Positions 15,928-24,438 of a DNA stretch of 64,000 bases are shown piece after piece (the first letter of the stretch is position 1; every line of letters starts with the position of its first letter). Source of the stretch: Bernardetia sp. ABR2-2B (lineage in GTDB: Bacteria; Bacteroidota; Bacteroidia; Cytophagales; Bernardetiaceae). Below the pieces are notes generated by a model. It did not search any database. It was given only the letters and a program-made list of their open reading frames with translations, and was not told the origin of the DNA. Made by a program: the position numbers and the translations under genes. The DNA is taken from positions 2,345,293 to 2,409,292 of the forward strand of contig NZ_CP147020.1 of NCBI RefSeq assembly GCF_037126435.1, read 5' to 3'.

Positions 15928-18105
15928 ATGAATTCAGTTCAATTAAAATCAAAAATTACCTATTACGGACTTTTGGCAGCCTTTTGTACAGGCGTGGTAT
16001 TCTTACCTGCTTGTGGCGATAAAAAACCAACAGATAATACAAACACAGAAGTAAAAGCAGATTCTGTTGTAACAACTACCGAAAAAGAAGAAATTCCTCC
16101 TTATGACGGCGAACGTTTTGCTGATATAAAAATCTTGCGCTACGAAGTAAAAGGCTTTGATGAGTTACCTCTTTCTCAAAAGAAACTTCTCTACTATTTG
16201 TCAGAAGCTGGGCGTAGTGGACGTGATATTACGTATGACCAAAACTATAAACACAATCTTTTGGTCAGAAAAACACTAGAAAATATCTACAAAACCTACA
16301 ACGGAGATAAATCTGGCGAAGAGTGGCAACAATTCGAAACCTATTTGAAAAGAGTTTGGTTTTCGAATGGCATTCATCATCATTATTCAGAAAAGAAAAT
16401 AATGCCTGAATTTTCGTATGATTATTTCGAAAACTTACTCGTTAATTCTGATAAGAATGGTTTTCCTATGATTGAAGATACAAATGAAGGAGAAGATATA
16501 AAAGCATTTTTAGCAAAACTAAATCCTGTTATTTTTGATGCTGATGTTGATGGGAAGAAAGTAAACAAAACGAAAGGACAAGATTTAGTCAAAACTTCGG
16601 CAGCTAATTTCTATGAAAACCTTTCTCAAAAAGAAGTAGAAAGTTTTTATAAAAGTTTTGCTAACCCGAATGATGAAACGCCTATTTCGTACGGTCTGAA
16701 CTCTCAACTGATAAAAGGAACTGCTCCTGACAATATTCTTGTGGGACTTCAAAAAGACGGTGTTTATGAATACAAATATGGCATCGGAAATGCTGAAAAA
16801 CGAGGGCAATACGCAGCAGCATTAGAAAAAATGGTCTATTGGCTAGAAAAAGCAGCTACCGTAGCCGAATCAGCTAATCAAAAGAAAGTAATTGATTTGC
16901 TTGTTCAGTATTACAAAACAGGCGATTTAAAGACGTTTGATGAAATGTCGATAGCTTGGGTAGGAACGACTGATACAAATGTTGATTTTATCAATGGGTT
17001 TATTGAAGTCTATGGCGACCCACTTGGCTACCGTGCAAACTACGAATCTGTAATTTTTATGGATGATAAAGAGGCTTCAAAACGTATGGCTGTTTTGTCA
17101 GAAAATGCACAGTATTTTGAAGATAATTCTTCCATTATGGACGAACATAAAAAGAAAGAAGTAAAAGGAGTTACATATAGAATCATTACAGTTGTCAATG
17201 AAGCTGGTGATGCTGCCCCTTCTACGCCTATCGGAATCAACTTACCAAATGCAAACTGGATTAGGAAGCAGTATGGTTCGAAGTCTGTTTCTTTGGGAAA
17301 TATCGAAGATGCCTATAATCACGCTTCAGGAGGAAAAACAACTGCCGAATTTTATCCAACCGAAGAGTTACAAAACCGTCAGAAAGAATATGGAGATGTA
17401 GGTGGAAAAATGCACACAGCACTTCACGAAGTAATCGGACACGCTTCTGGGCAAATCAATAAAGGAGTAGGAACACCAAAAGAAACACTCAAAAATTACT
17501 CTTCGACCTTAGAAGAAGCTCGTGCTGATTTGGTGGCTTTGTATTACCTTTTAGATCCAAAATTAGTAGATTTAGGTCTTTTGCCTTCCGTAGAAGCTGG
17601 AAAAGCAGAATATGATTCTTATATTATGAATGGAATGATGTTACAACTTCGCCGTCTGGATGAAGGTGCAGATATTGAAGAAGACCACATGCGTAACCGT
17701 CAATTAGTTGCAAAATGGGCGTATGAAAAAGGACAAGCCGAAAACGTAATTGAGAAAAAAATAATCGATGGAAAAACCTATTTCTTAGTTAATGATTATG
17801 ACAAATTACGTGTTATTTTTGGTGAGCTTTTGAGAGAAATTCAGCGTTTGAAGTCAGAAGGAGATTATGCAGCAGCCGAAAAATTAGTGGAAGGCTATGG
17901 CGTAAAAGTAGATGCAGAAATGCTCAAGGAAGTAAAAGAACGCTATGCTCAATTTGACCTTGCTCCGTATTCTGGGTTTTTGCAGCCTGTTCTTGAACCA
18001 GTAATGGAGGGCGATGAAATCAAAGATGTAAAAATTCGTTATGCGACTTCTTTTGTAGAGCAGATGATGAATTTTAGTGAGAATTATAGCTTTTTGAAGC
18101 CTTAA
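15928..18105 (+). CDS. Dipeptidyl-peptidase III-like (M49) lipoprotein
   Basis: This 725-residue zinc metallopeptidase carries HEVIGH (about residues 500-505), the HExxGH motif unique to family M49, followed by EEARAD (about 529-534), whose first Glu supplies the third zinc ligand. M49 enzymes remove dipeptides from the N-terminus of oligopeptides. The N-terminus is a lipoprotein signal with lipobox LPAC (Cys29), so it is envelope-anchored, unlike cytosolic eukaryotic DPP III. I start at ATG 15928, two codons inside a TTG. Homologues in Bacteroidota have been misnamed dihydrofolate reductase in databases; nothing here supports that. Monocistronic, with its own terminator. Confidence 0.9.
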   Translation: MNSVQLKSKITYYGLLAAFCTGVVFLPACGDKKPTDNTNTEVKADSVVTTTEKEEIPPYDGERFADIKILRYEVKGFDELPLSQKKLLYYLSEAGRSGRDITYDQNYKHNLLVRKTLENIYKTYNGDKSGEEWQQFETYLKRVWFSNGIHHHYSEKKIMPEFSYDYFENLLVNSDKNGFPMIEDTNEGEDIKAFLAKLNPVIFDADVDGKKVNKTKGQDLVKTSAANFYENLSQKEVESFYKSFANPNDETPISYGLNSQLIKGTAPDNILVGLQKDGVYEYKYGIGNAEKRGQYAAALEKMVYWLEKAATVAESANQKKVIDLLVQYYKTGDLKTFDEMSIAWVGTTDTNVDFINGFIEVYGDPLGYRANYESVIFMDDKEASKRMAVLSENAQYFEDNSSIMDEHKKKEVKGVTYRIITVVNEAGDAAPSTPIGINLPNANWIRKQYGSKSVSLGNIEDAYNHASGGKTTAEFYPTEELQNRQKEYGDVGGKMHTALHEVIGHASGQINKGVGTPKETLKNYSSTLEEARADLVALYYLLDPKLVDLGLLPSVEAGKAEYDSYIMNGMMLQLRRLDEGADIEEDHMRNRQLVAKWAYEKGQAENVIEKKIIDGKTYFLVNDYDKLRVIFGELLREIQRLKSEGDYAAAEKLVEGYGVKVDAEMLKEVKERYAQFDLAPYSGFLQPVLEPVMEGDEIKDVKIRYATSFVEQMMNFSENYSFLKP

Positions 18106-18156
18106 AAATGATTTTAACACTTTAGCGTGAGATTTTATATTCCAATAAAAATCAAA

Positions 18157-18194
18157 AATGCCTATTTAATTTAGTTTGAATAGGCATTTTTTTT
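18157..18194 (+). terminator. Terminator after M49 peptidase gene
   Basis: AATGCCTATT (18157-18166) pairs perfectly with AATAGGCATT (18179-18188), and a T-run follows to 18194. Confidence 0.9.
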
Positions 18195-18210
18195 AATAAA
18201 GATTTAACAA

Positions 18211-18627
18211 ATGAAACCTATTTTATTAGATACCGACACACTCTCCTTTTTTTTGAGAAATGAAAAAATGAGCGAGAGAAAGGTAACCCAAAAAGTAAAC
18301 GATTATCTCAAAGAGCATCAAAAAATCAATATCAGCATCATTACCTATTATGAGCTTTTGAATGGTCTTTATTATGGAGACACAGAGGAAAGAACACAAG
18401 AAATTGAGCTATTTCTGAATCATCATACTATTTTGCCTCTTAGTAAAGAAATTGCTAGAAAAGCAGCAGGAATTTATACAAAACTAAAAAAGGAAGGAAA
18501 CAGTATTGCCCACAACGATATTCTGATTGCTGCAACAGCAATTGTAGAAAATCTTGTTCTTGTTACAAATAATGAAAAACACTTTTATAGAATAGAAGAG
18601 CTGAAAACAGAAAATTGGACAAAGTAG
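18211..18627 (+). CDS. PIN-domain protein, VapC-like toxin
   Basis: This 138-residue protein is a PIN-domain ribonuclease of the VapC type. The acidic active-site residues are visible: LLDTDTL at the start (Asp7/Asp9 region), ITYYELLNG (Glu near 49), and HNDILIAATAI (Asp near 98). VapC toxins cleave RNA, often tRNA. No antitoxin gene lies upstream: the 105 bp before it hold only the M49 terminator, and nothing follows on the same strand. It may be an orphan toxin, a solitary PIN nuclease, or one whose antitoxin is elsewhere. Confidence 0.85.
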   Translation: MKPILLDTDTLSFFLRNEKMSERKVTQKVNDYLKEHQKINISIITYYELLNGLYYGDTEERTQEIELFLNHHTILPLSKEIARKAAGIYTKLKKEGNSIAHNDILIAATAIVENLVLVTNNEKHFYRIEELKTENWTK

Positions 18628-18693
18628 AAACTGGAAAATAGGTGATAGGAACTGGGAATGAGAAATTATATTTTCCGTAATCCGTAATTCTTG

Positions 18694-19029
18694 CTACGCT
18701 TTCTTTACAAATTCAGATTTTAGAGCCATACTTCCAAAACCATTAATTTTGCAGTCGATATTATGGTCGCCATCTGTGATTCTGATGTTTTTGACTTTCG
18801 TACCTGCTTTTATCGGTTTGGGTGCGCCTTTTACAGGCAAATCTTTTACAATCACAACATCATCACCATCTTGCAACGGATTTCCATTTGCATCTTTTAC
18901 TGTTTCTTCTTGGCTCTCTTCTTTTTTTATTTCATTCGGATTCCATTCAAAAGCACATTCGGGGCAATTATAAACTTCTTCACTTACGGCATATCCATAC
19001 GGACAAGCACAACTAGGGCATTTTTGCAT
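18694..19029 (-). CDS. yjdM: Zinc-ribbon protein YjdM (PhnA family)
   Basis: The 111-residue protein begins with two CxxC pairs (CPSC at 4-7, CPEC at about 22-25) forming a zinc ribbon, then a conserved beta domain with [21 protein letters not shown] and [20 protein letters not shown]. This is the YjdM/PhnA family; the old name phnA came from its position beside phosphonate genes in E. coli, but it is not a phosphonoacetate hydrolase. The function is unproven. ATTACG-type repeat sequence adjoins the 3' side. Confidence 0.92.
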   Translation of the reverse strand: MQKCPSCACPYGYAVSEEVYNCPECAFEWNPNEIKKEESQEETVKDANGNPLQDGDDVVIVKDLPVKGAPKPIKAGTKVKNIRITDGDHNIDCKINGFGSMALKSEFVKKA

Positions 19030-19115
19030 TGTTTGAGTTTTTTAGAATTTCAATAGACTTTATTTAGCTCAAATTTACGAGATTTTTTATTCTTATATCT
19101 TATCCTTCAAAGTAT

Positions 19116-20180
19116 CTACATATTTATTTGGTTATACTGATTTCTATATTTAATAAGACCGAACACACCATACAAAGCAAGACCAAACCCTATCAAATAG
19201 CCTACCCACTTATATTTTATATCTTTTTTTGACTCTTTGTTCAAATTATCTAAAGCAAGATACTTCTTATTATTCGCTTGGATTCTGTAAACATTAATAA
19301 CCTTGTAGTTTATATATTTGTCCCAAAACTCTAATGACTTTGTTTTAGTAAATTTTTTAAGGTATTCATCGTTTAGTATTCCCAAAGTTATGACATCCCC
19401 TTTCTTTAAACCTGTCTCCACTTTTGAGGAAGTGGCTGCGATAGATGCAACAGAAAAACTGAATTTAGGATACTCTTGTAGTAATATTTTAATGGATTCA
19501 TTACCATTAGCATCAGAGTCTATTTCAATATCTTCAACTAATGTTCCCTTTATGTTTGTAATCTGTTCATTCAAAATAGGCTCACCTGTCCAGTTTGTCA
19601 TTACTACATAACATAGTCCTAAACCTATTATCATCATTAAAGCACCTCCAATGAGATGTACATATGCAGTAAATTTCTTTTGTGGATTATCCACTACTCT
19701 TTTTTGAGCTTCGCTATCATCTTTCGCATTTTGAGTGAGAATATGCTTGAATTGCTCATAGTTAGACATTTGAGTAGTGAGAAAGCATTTTTTTGTTTTT
19801 GTATAAATTGTGAGTACAAAAACTCTATCTTTATCATCTTCCTGATTCTGTTCTAATTCTGCATAACGAACAATATCCTCTAACAGAATTATCTTCTTTG
19901 AATAACCAAAAATAGATTTGACCACTAATTTTTCATTGTCCAGTTCTAACTCTTCTAATGATAAAATAGGAACTACAATACAAAGGACACCCATTATTGC
20001 AAAAAAGCCTCCCAAAACTATGCTTGGTATATCTGCATATTCTGATGCTAAAGAAAATGAAAATATATAGTAGCCAATGGAAAGAAAACCAATACCTCCT
20101 AGTATCAAAAAGCCAAATACCAATAAAATTTCTGTCCAACTATTCTCTTCTTTAGATTTTATTATCTGATTTGTATTCAT
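19116..20180 (-). CDS. Membrane protein of unknown function
   Basis: I do not recognise this 354-residue protein with confidence. Two helices near the N-terminus (about 17-40 and 50-73) precede a PH-like strand-rich segment (LELDNEKLVVKSIFGYSKKIILLEDI, about 77-102). A third helix lies near 177-194, a periplasmic-type beta region with LKKGDVITLGILNDEYLKKF follows, and a last helix lies near 326-343. The middle resembles a bacterial PH domain and the later part resembles DUF3592-like proteins, but both are weak. It stands alone between yjdM and maf. Confidence 0.6.
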   Translation of the reverse strand: MNTNQIIKSKEENSWTEILLVFGFLILGGIGFLSIGYYIFSFSLASEYADIPSIVLGGFFAIMGVLCIVVPILSLEELELDNEKLVVKSIFGYSKKIILLEDIVRYAELEQNQEDDKDRVFVLTIYTKTKKCFLTTQMSNYEQFKHILTQNAKDDSEAQKRVVDNPQKKFTAYVHLIGGALMMIIGLGLCYVVMTNWTGEPILNEQITNIKGTLVEDIEIDSDANGNESIKILLQEYPKFSFSVASIAATSSKVETGLKKGDVITLGILNDEYLKKFTKTKSLEFWDKYINYKVINVYRIQANNKKYLALDNLNKESKKDIKYKWVGYLIGFGLALYGVFGLIKYRNQYNQINM

Positions 20181-20405
20181 AAATATTAGGAAATTATAAT
20201 AAAAAAAACATCAAACTTTTATGAAGAATGAAATATCATTATTTTTTAGAATTTCAAAGACTGTTGTTTAGCTCAAATTTATATCATTTTAAGTATAAAG
20301 ATAACAAATCACTCAACAATTTGCTTTATCAAATTTTTAATATCACTAAAATTTATTTCCTTTGAATTGATTAATTCATTACTAATATTTCTATTCCCAA
20401 AAACT

Positions 20406-21014
20406 ATGCTTCTAAACCATCTTTTACATCATTATAAGGTAATTCTAGGGTCTGGGTCGCCACGTCGCAAAGAGCTTCTATCTTCTATGGATATAGAGTT
20501 CGAACAGCGTATCAGAGACGTAAACGAAGATATTTTATCCGATTGGAAAACAAAAGAAGTTGCTCAAAAACTAGCTGAACGAAAAGCCTTAGCACAACAG
20601 AACGAACTAAAAGAAAAAGAGGTGGATTTTCTGAATGAAGTTTTGATTACCTCAGATACAATTGTAGTCATTGGAGACAAAATTTTGAACAAGCCTCAAA
20701 ATCGTTTTGAAGCTAAAGAGATGCTAAACCTTCTTTCTGGAAAAAAGCATTTAGTGATTACAGGAGTTTGTATTTGTACGAAATCCAAATTACATAGCTT
20801 CTCTGATGAAACAGAAGTGTTCTTTAAAGAACTGACTCAAAATGAGATTGATTATTATATCCAAAAATATAAACCTTTTGATAAGGCAGGTTCGTATGGA
20901 GCGCAAGAATGGCTCGGAATGATAGCAGTAGAAAAAATAAATGGAAGTTATTTCAATGTAATGGGATTGCCTGTGCAGAAGTTATACAAAGAGTGGGTGG
21001 AGTTTCTAACTTAG
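20406..21014 (+). CDS. maf: Maf family nucleotide pyrophosphatase
   Basis: Maf/YhdE proteins hydrolyse dTTP, UTP or modified nucleotides to the monophosphate and are thought to police the nucleotide pool. The diagnostic start VILGSGSPRRKELL and the later TSDTIV and DKAGSYGAQEWLG motifs are all present. I start at ATG 20406 (MLLNHLLHHYKVI), giving 202 residues; the TTG 13 codons upstream adds a hydrophobic run not typical of the family. No operon partners. Confidence 0.93.
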   Translation: MLLNHLLHHYKVILGSGSPRRKELLSSMDIEFEQRIRDVNEDILSDWKTKEVAQKLAERKALAQQNELKEKEVDFLNEVLITSDTIVVIGDKILNKPQNRFEAKEMLNLLSGKKHLVITGVCICTKSKLHSFSDETEVFFKELTQNEIDYYIQKYKPFDKAGSYGAQEWLGMIAVEKINGSYFNVMGLPVQKLYKEWVEFLT

Positions 21015-21088
21015 AGAGACAAACATTTTTATTTTCTCTGAACCATTATTTTATTATAAAGATTGATAGTTAAGACACTTTATTATTT

Positions 21089-21096
21089 TACATTTG
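21089..21096 (+). promoter_or_regulatory. Candidate -7 element for TPR protein gene
   Basis: TACATTTG fits TAnnTTTG, 225 bp upstream of the TPR gene; the -33 position is only weakly T-rich. The rest of the 306 bp gap 21015-21320 is featureless AT-rich DNA. Confidence 0.4.
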
Positions 21097-21320
21097 CAAC
21101 TAAATTTTAACGTAAAAAAAATATTTTAGATAGTAAAAAACAAATAAACTTTTTTTATGGTAAATAAAAAAATCTTATAATCGGTATTTTATCTACATCA
21201 AAATAAATAAATAAGATTTGCAAAAATTAATAAAATAAGCGAATTTGCAGAAGAAAGAAGTGTCTTAAATTCGACACTCTTAAAAAAATCCTATTCCCGT
21301 TACTTATTAATAATTAAAAT

Positions 21321-24287
21321 ATGCCTTTCCAAAACCTACTAAAAAGTGTGGTAGGAATGTGTGTGTGTCTTTTTCTAGTATTTTTTTTACCATCTTCATA
21401 TGCCTTTTCCCAACATCATATAAGTATTGGTTCGAATCCACCAGAAAACACCTTCCAAAACGCACTTGACCTTTTTGAACAGCAACATTATGAAGCTGCT
21501 CAAAAAATATTTTCTTCTTACATAACCTCTGAAACCCCTTCTTTTTCACTTCAAAATAAGCTTACTAAAAGAGTTGAAGCTATTTATTATCTTCGATTGT
21601 GCGAACTCTACCTCAAAAAAACGTATGCAGAAGCAAATAGTATTGAATTTATTAATCAATATGAGCAGACACTTTATGCTGATAATCTCAAACTCGCTTT
21701 AGCAAATTCTTTTTATGAAGAAGCAAACTATCGCCGAGCAGCTTATTATTTTGCGCCTTTAGAAAAATCTCGCCCCACTACAAAGGAAGAACTAGAAATT
21801 AATTTTCGCTTGGCATATTCTTATTTCAAAATAAAGAGAAAAAGAGAAGCATTACAGACATTTTCATCTCTACAATCTAAGAATAATGAATATTACGCAC
21901 AAGCTAGTTATTATATAGGCTTTATCAATTATGAATTAGGAAGCTTTCAAGAAGCCATAAAATATCTCAATCAAGCAAAGTCAGATACAAAATATACTGA
22001 AAGTGCAAACAAGCTTATAGCTAAATCGTATTACAGCTTAGAAGACTGTCAGAGTTTGAGTGATTTTGTTTCCTCTATCGCAAACGAAAAACATGATATA
22101 GAACTTTTTTATTACGCTGCTCAATGTGCCTATCTTAATGAAGAGTTTGACTTGGCGTATGAATGGTTTGGACGTTATAAGCGAAATAGCAAACAGCTTT
22201 CAGATTCCGTTGCTTATCAATACCTTAATACGCTTTATGTAACAGAAAGATACGACGAGTTTTTGGACTACCAAACATCATTTCTTGCTGGTGGTACTTT
22301 TTATTCGCCTATTTTGCTTATGAAAGCAAGTATTTACGAAAAACAAAGTAATTATAAAAAAGCAGCTTCTACCTACGACGAATTAGCAGCCTACAACCCT
22401 TCTGATGCTGAAAAAGTATATTTTTCTAAACTAAAAAATCTGTATTTATCCGAAGAGTATGATTTTTTGATTACAGAAAGTAAAGCATTTGAAAGTAAAT
22501 TTCCTCAGAGTATTTATTTATCAGAAATAACTTTATTTACAGCAAATGCACTAGCCGTACGTCAAGGTTCTAAAATAGCTATGTCATATTTGAAAGCTAG
22601 AAATGCTACTACGAATCAAGAAAAAATCAAAGAAACGTATGTTCATTTGGCTCTACAATCTATCAAAGAGCTTTTCAATCAGTCTTCTTATGATGAGATG
22701 AGCGAAATGATTAGCCAGTTCAAAAATGAAATACAACTCAATGATTCTCTTCAAAATTTTGTCAATTTTTATACAGCCGAAGCTCTTTTACAGACTCAAA
22801 AAGTAGGTAAAGCAGAATCTTATTATAAAAAAATACCAGCTTCTAGTCGTTTTTATGCTGATGCTAAATACGGAATGGGAGTTATTAACTTTAATAAAGC
22901 GAGTTATAGTAGTGCAGCCAAACAACAATCACTTATTCTGTTGGAAGAATATTTATCTACTCCAACAGGAATTGTAAGAGAAAAAGCTGTTGATGCACTT
23001 ACTCGTGTAGCAACTATTTATGCTGCAAATAAGCATTATGAAGAGGCAGAAGTTAATTTTATGAAAGCCTTAAATTTGGGAGATTCTGAAACTGAATATA
23101 TCAATTTTGCTTTAGGACAAGTTTATTTTGTTCAGACTAACTATTCAAAAGCTATATATCAGTTTGATAAGGTTATGCGAATGCCTAACTCTCTCTACAC
23201 CCAATATTCGCAACTAATGAAAATAGCAATTTATGAAAATCAAGCCAATCGCAAACAAGTAATAGCTCTTTCAAATGACTTTATCAAACGTTATCCACAA
23301 AGTGAAAAGTTGAGTGAGGCTTTACTCAGTCGTGGAAATGCAAAGGCTGAACTTAAACAATACAAGAGTGCAATTAATGATTATACAGCATTGATTATGA
23401 ATTACCCTACTTCTAAAGATGCAGTTTCTGCTTTGAATGCTTTAGGAAATTTCCCAGACCTTTATAACATAGAAGTCGAAAATTTAGAAGAGCTTAGAGG
23501 TATTTATGCAAGTCATAATTCAAACTATAACCCCAATAATAAAAATAATATTGCTACTACTACAAACTCAAATCCTGCTGCTATGGCAGTTATTCAGAAA
23601 GAATTTGATGTAGGATTCAATCTTTATAAAAGTAACGATATTTCGGCTGCAATAATTAAGTTTAGAGATATTGTCAGTAAGAATGAAATTGCAGGAACTA
23701 TCTATTATGACCAAATTCATTATTATTTAGGCAAAAGTTATGAGAAATACGGTGATAATTTTCAAGCAATAAAAAACTTGCAACGAGTAGGAGGAAAACT
23801 CCAAACCAGTGCGCTTTCAGATATAGGAGATATTGAGTTTAATAGAGAAAACTACAATAGTGCTATCACAAGCTATGAGGGTTTGGCAAAGATAGCTCCT
23901 AATGATGCAATACGTGTAATGGCGTGGGAAAAACTTACCAAAACATACTACATGCAAGAAGATTATGAAACAGCAAATGACTACTTAGCTATCATTCGTA
24001 ATAAAAAAGCAAATGCAAATAATGATTTTGTTCGTTTGTATGAAAGTAAGATTTTAGCAGGGCTACAACAAATAGACGAAGCAATTGAGGGCTTTTCAAA
24101 ATTAGGAAATGACAGACAAGCAAATCCGAAATATGCCTCTGAAGCACTCTATGAATTAGCAGAACTTATGCACTCTATTGGAGATAATCAGAGCGCAAAA
24201 TCTATCTTACAAGATTTGAGAAATCAATTTGCAGAACAGAAAGAAACACAACAGAAAGCAAATAAATTAGCTTTAAAAATTGACTAA
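21321..24287 (+). CDS. Large exported tetratricopeptide-repeat protein
   Basis: This 988-residue protein has a signal peptide (hydrophobic 13-30, cleavage near YAFSQ) and then many TPR units, for example ALDLFEQQHYEAAQKIFSSYI, AIKYLNQAKSDTKY, AIYQFDKVMRMPNS and AIKNLQRVGGKLQT. It is a solenoid over nearly its full length, interrupted by an Asn-rich linker (about 733-755). Such long TPR proteins are typically periplasmic scaffolds in Bacteroidota. The next gene, 151 bp downstream in the same direction, encodes an outer-membrane barrel, a pairing seen repeatedly in this phylum, which suggests joint action in the envelope. The specific role is unknown. Confidence 0.85.
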   Translation: MPFQNLLKSVVGMCVCLFLVFFLPSSYAFSQHHISIGSNPPENTFQNALDLFEQQHYEAAQKIFSSYITSETPSFSLQNKLTKRVEAIYYLRLCELYLKKTYAEANSIEFINQYEQTLYADNLKLALANSFYEEANYRRAAYYFAPLEKSRPTTKEELEINFRLAYSYFKIKRKREALQTFSSLQSKNNEYYAQASYYIGFINYELGSFQEAIKYLNQAKSDTKYTESANKLIAKSYYSLEDCQSLSDFVSSIANEKHDIELFYYAAQCAYLNEEFDLAYEWFGRYKRNSKQLSDSVAYQYLNTLYVTERYDEFLDYQTSFLAGGTFYSPILLMKASIYEKQSNYKKAASTYDELAAYNPSDAEKVYFSKLKNLYLSEEYDFLITESKAFESKFPQSIYLSEITLFTANALAVRQGSKIAMSYLKARNATTNQEKIKETYVHLALQSIKELFNQSSYDEMSEMISQFKNEIQLNDSLQNFVNFYTAEALLQTQKVGKAESYYKKIPASSRFYADAKYGMGVINFNKASYSSAAKQQSLILLEEYLSTPTGIVREKAVDALTRVATIYAANKHYEEAEVNFMKALNLGDSETEYINFALGQVYFVQTNYSKAIYQFDKVMRMPNSLYTQYSQLMKIAIYENQANRKQVIALSNDFIKRYPQSEKLSEALLSRGNAKAELKQYKSAINDYTALIMNYPTSKDAVSALNALGNFPDLYNIEVENLEELRGIYASHNSNYNPNNKNNIATTTNSNPAAMAVIQKEFDVGFNLYKSNDISAAIIKFRDIVSKNEIAGTIYYDQIHYYLGKSYEKYGDNFQAIKNLQRVGGKLQTSALSDIGDIEFNRENYNSAITSYEGLAKIAPNDAIRVMAWEKLTKTYYMQEDYETANDYLAIIRNKKANANNDFVRLYESKILAGLQQIDEAIEGFSKLGNDRQANPKYASEALYELAELMHSIGDNQSAKSILQDLRNQFAEQKETQQKANKLALKID

Positions 24288-24294
24288 GTAGTTC

Positions 24295-24327
24295 AAACCC
24301 TAAGGGTCTTGAAGACCCTTAGGGTTT
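24295..24327. repeat. Perfect palindrome between TPR and barrel genes
   Basis: AAACCCTAAGGGTCT (24295-24309) pairs perfectly with AGACCCTTAGGGTTT (24313-24327) over a 3 nt loop. No clear T-run follows, so it resembles a repetitive extragenic palindrome or processing site more than a terminator. It begins 7 bp after the TPR stop codon and could reduce read-through to the barrel gene. Confidence 0.75.
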
Positions 24328-24438
24328 CGAAAAATTGTAACAGAACTTTTACTAGTGTGTTATCGCAACGACATCAACAAAGACAAATAAATTCACTTGA
24401 AATTCTATCCCAACCTAACAAAATAGCTTACTTCCATT

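Noticed and set aside
21430-21445. GGTTCGAATCC, like a tRNA T-arm
   Set aside because: It lies inside the TPR gene, and no acceptor stem, D-arm or anticodon arm surrounds it.
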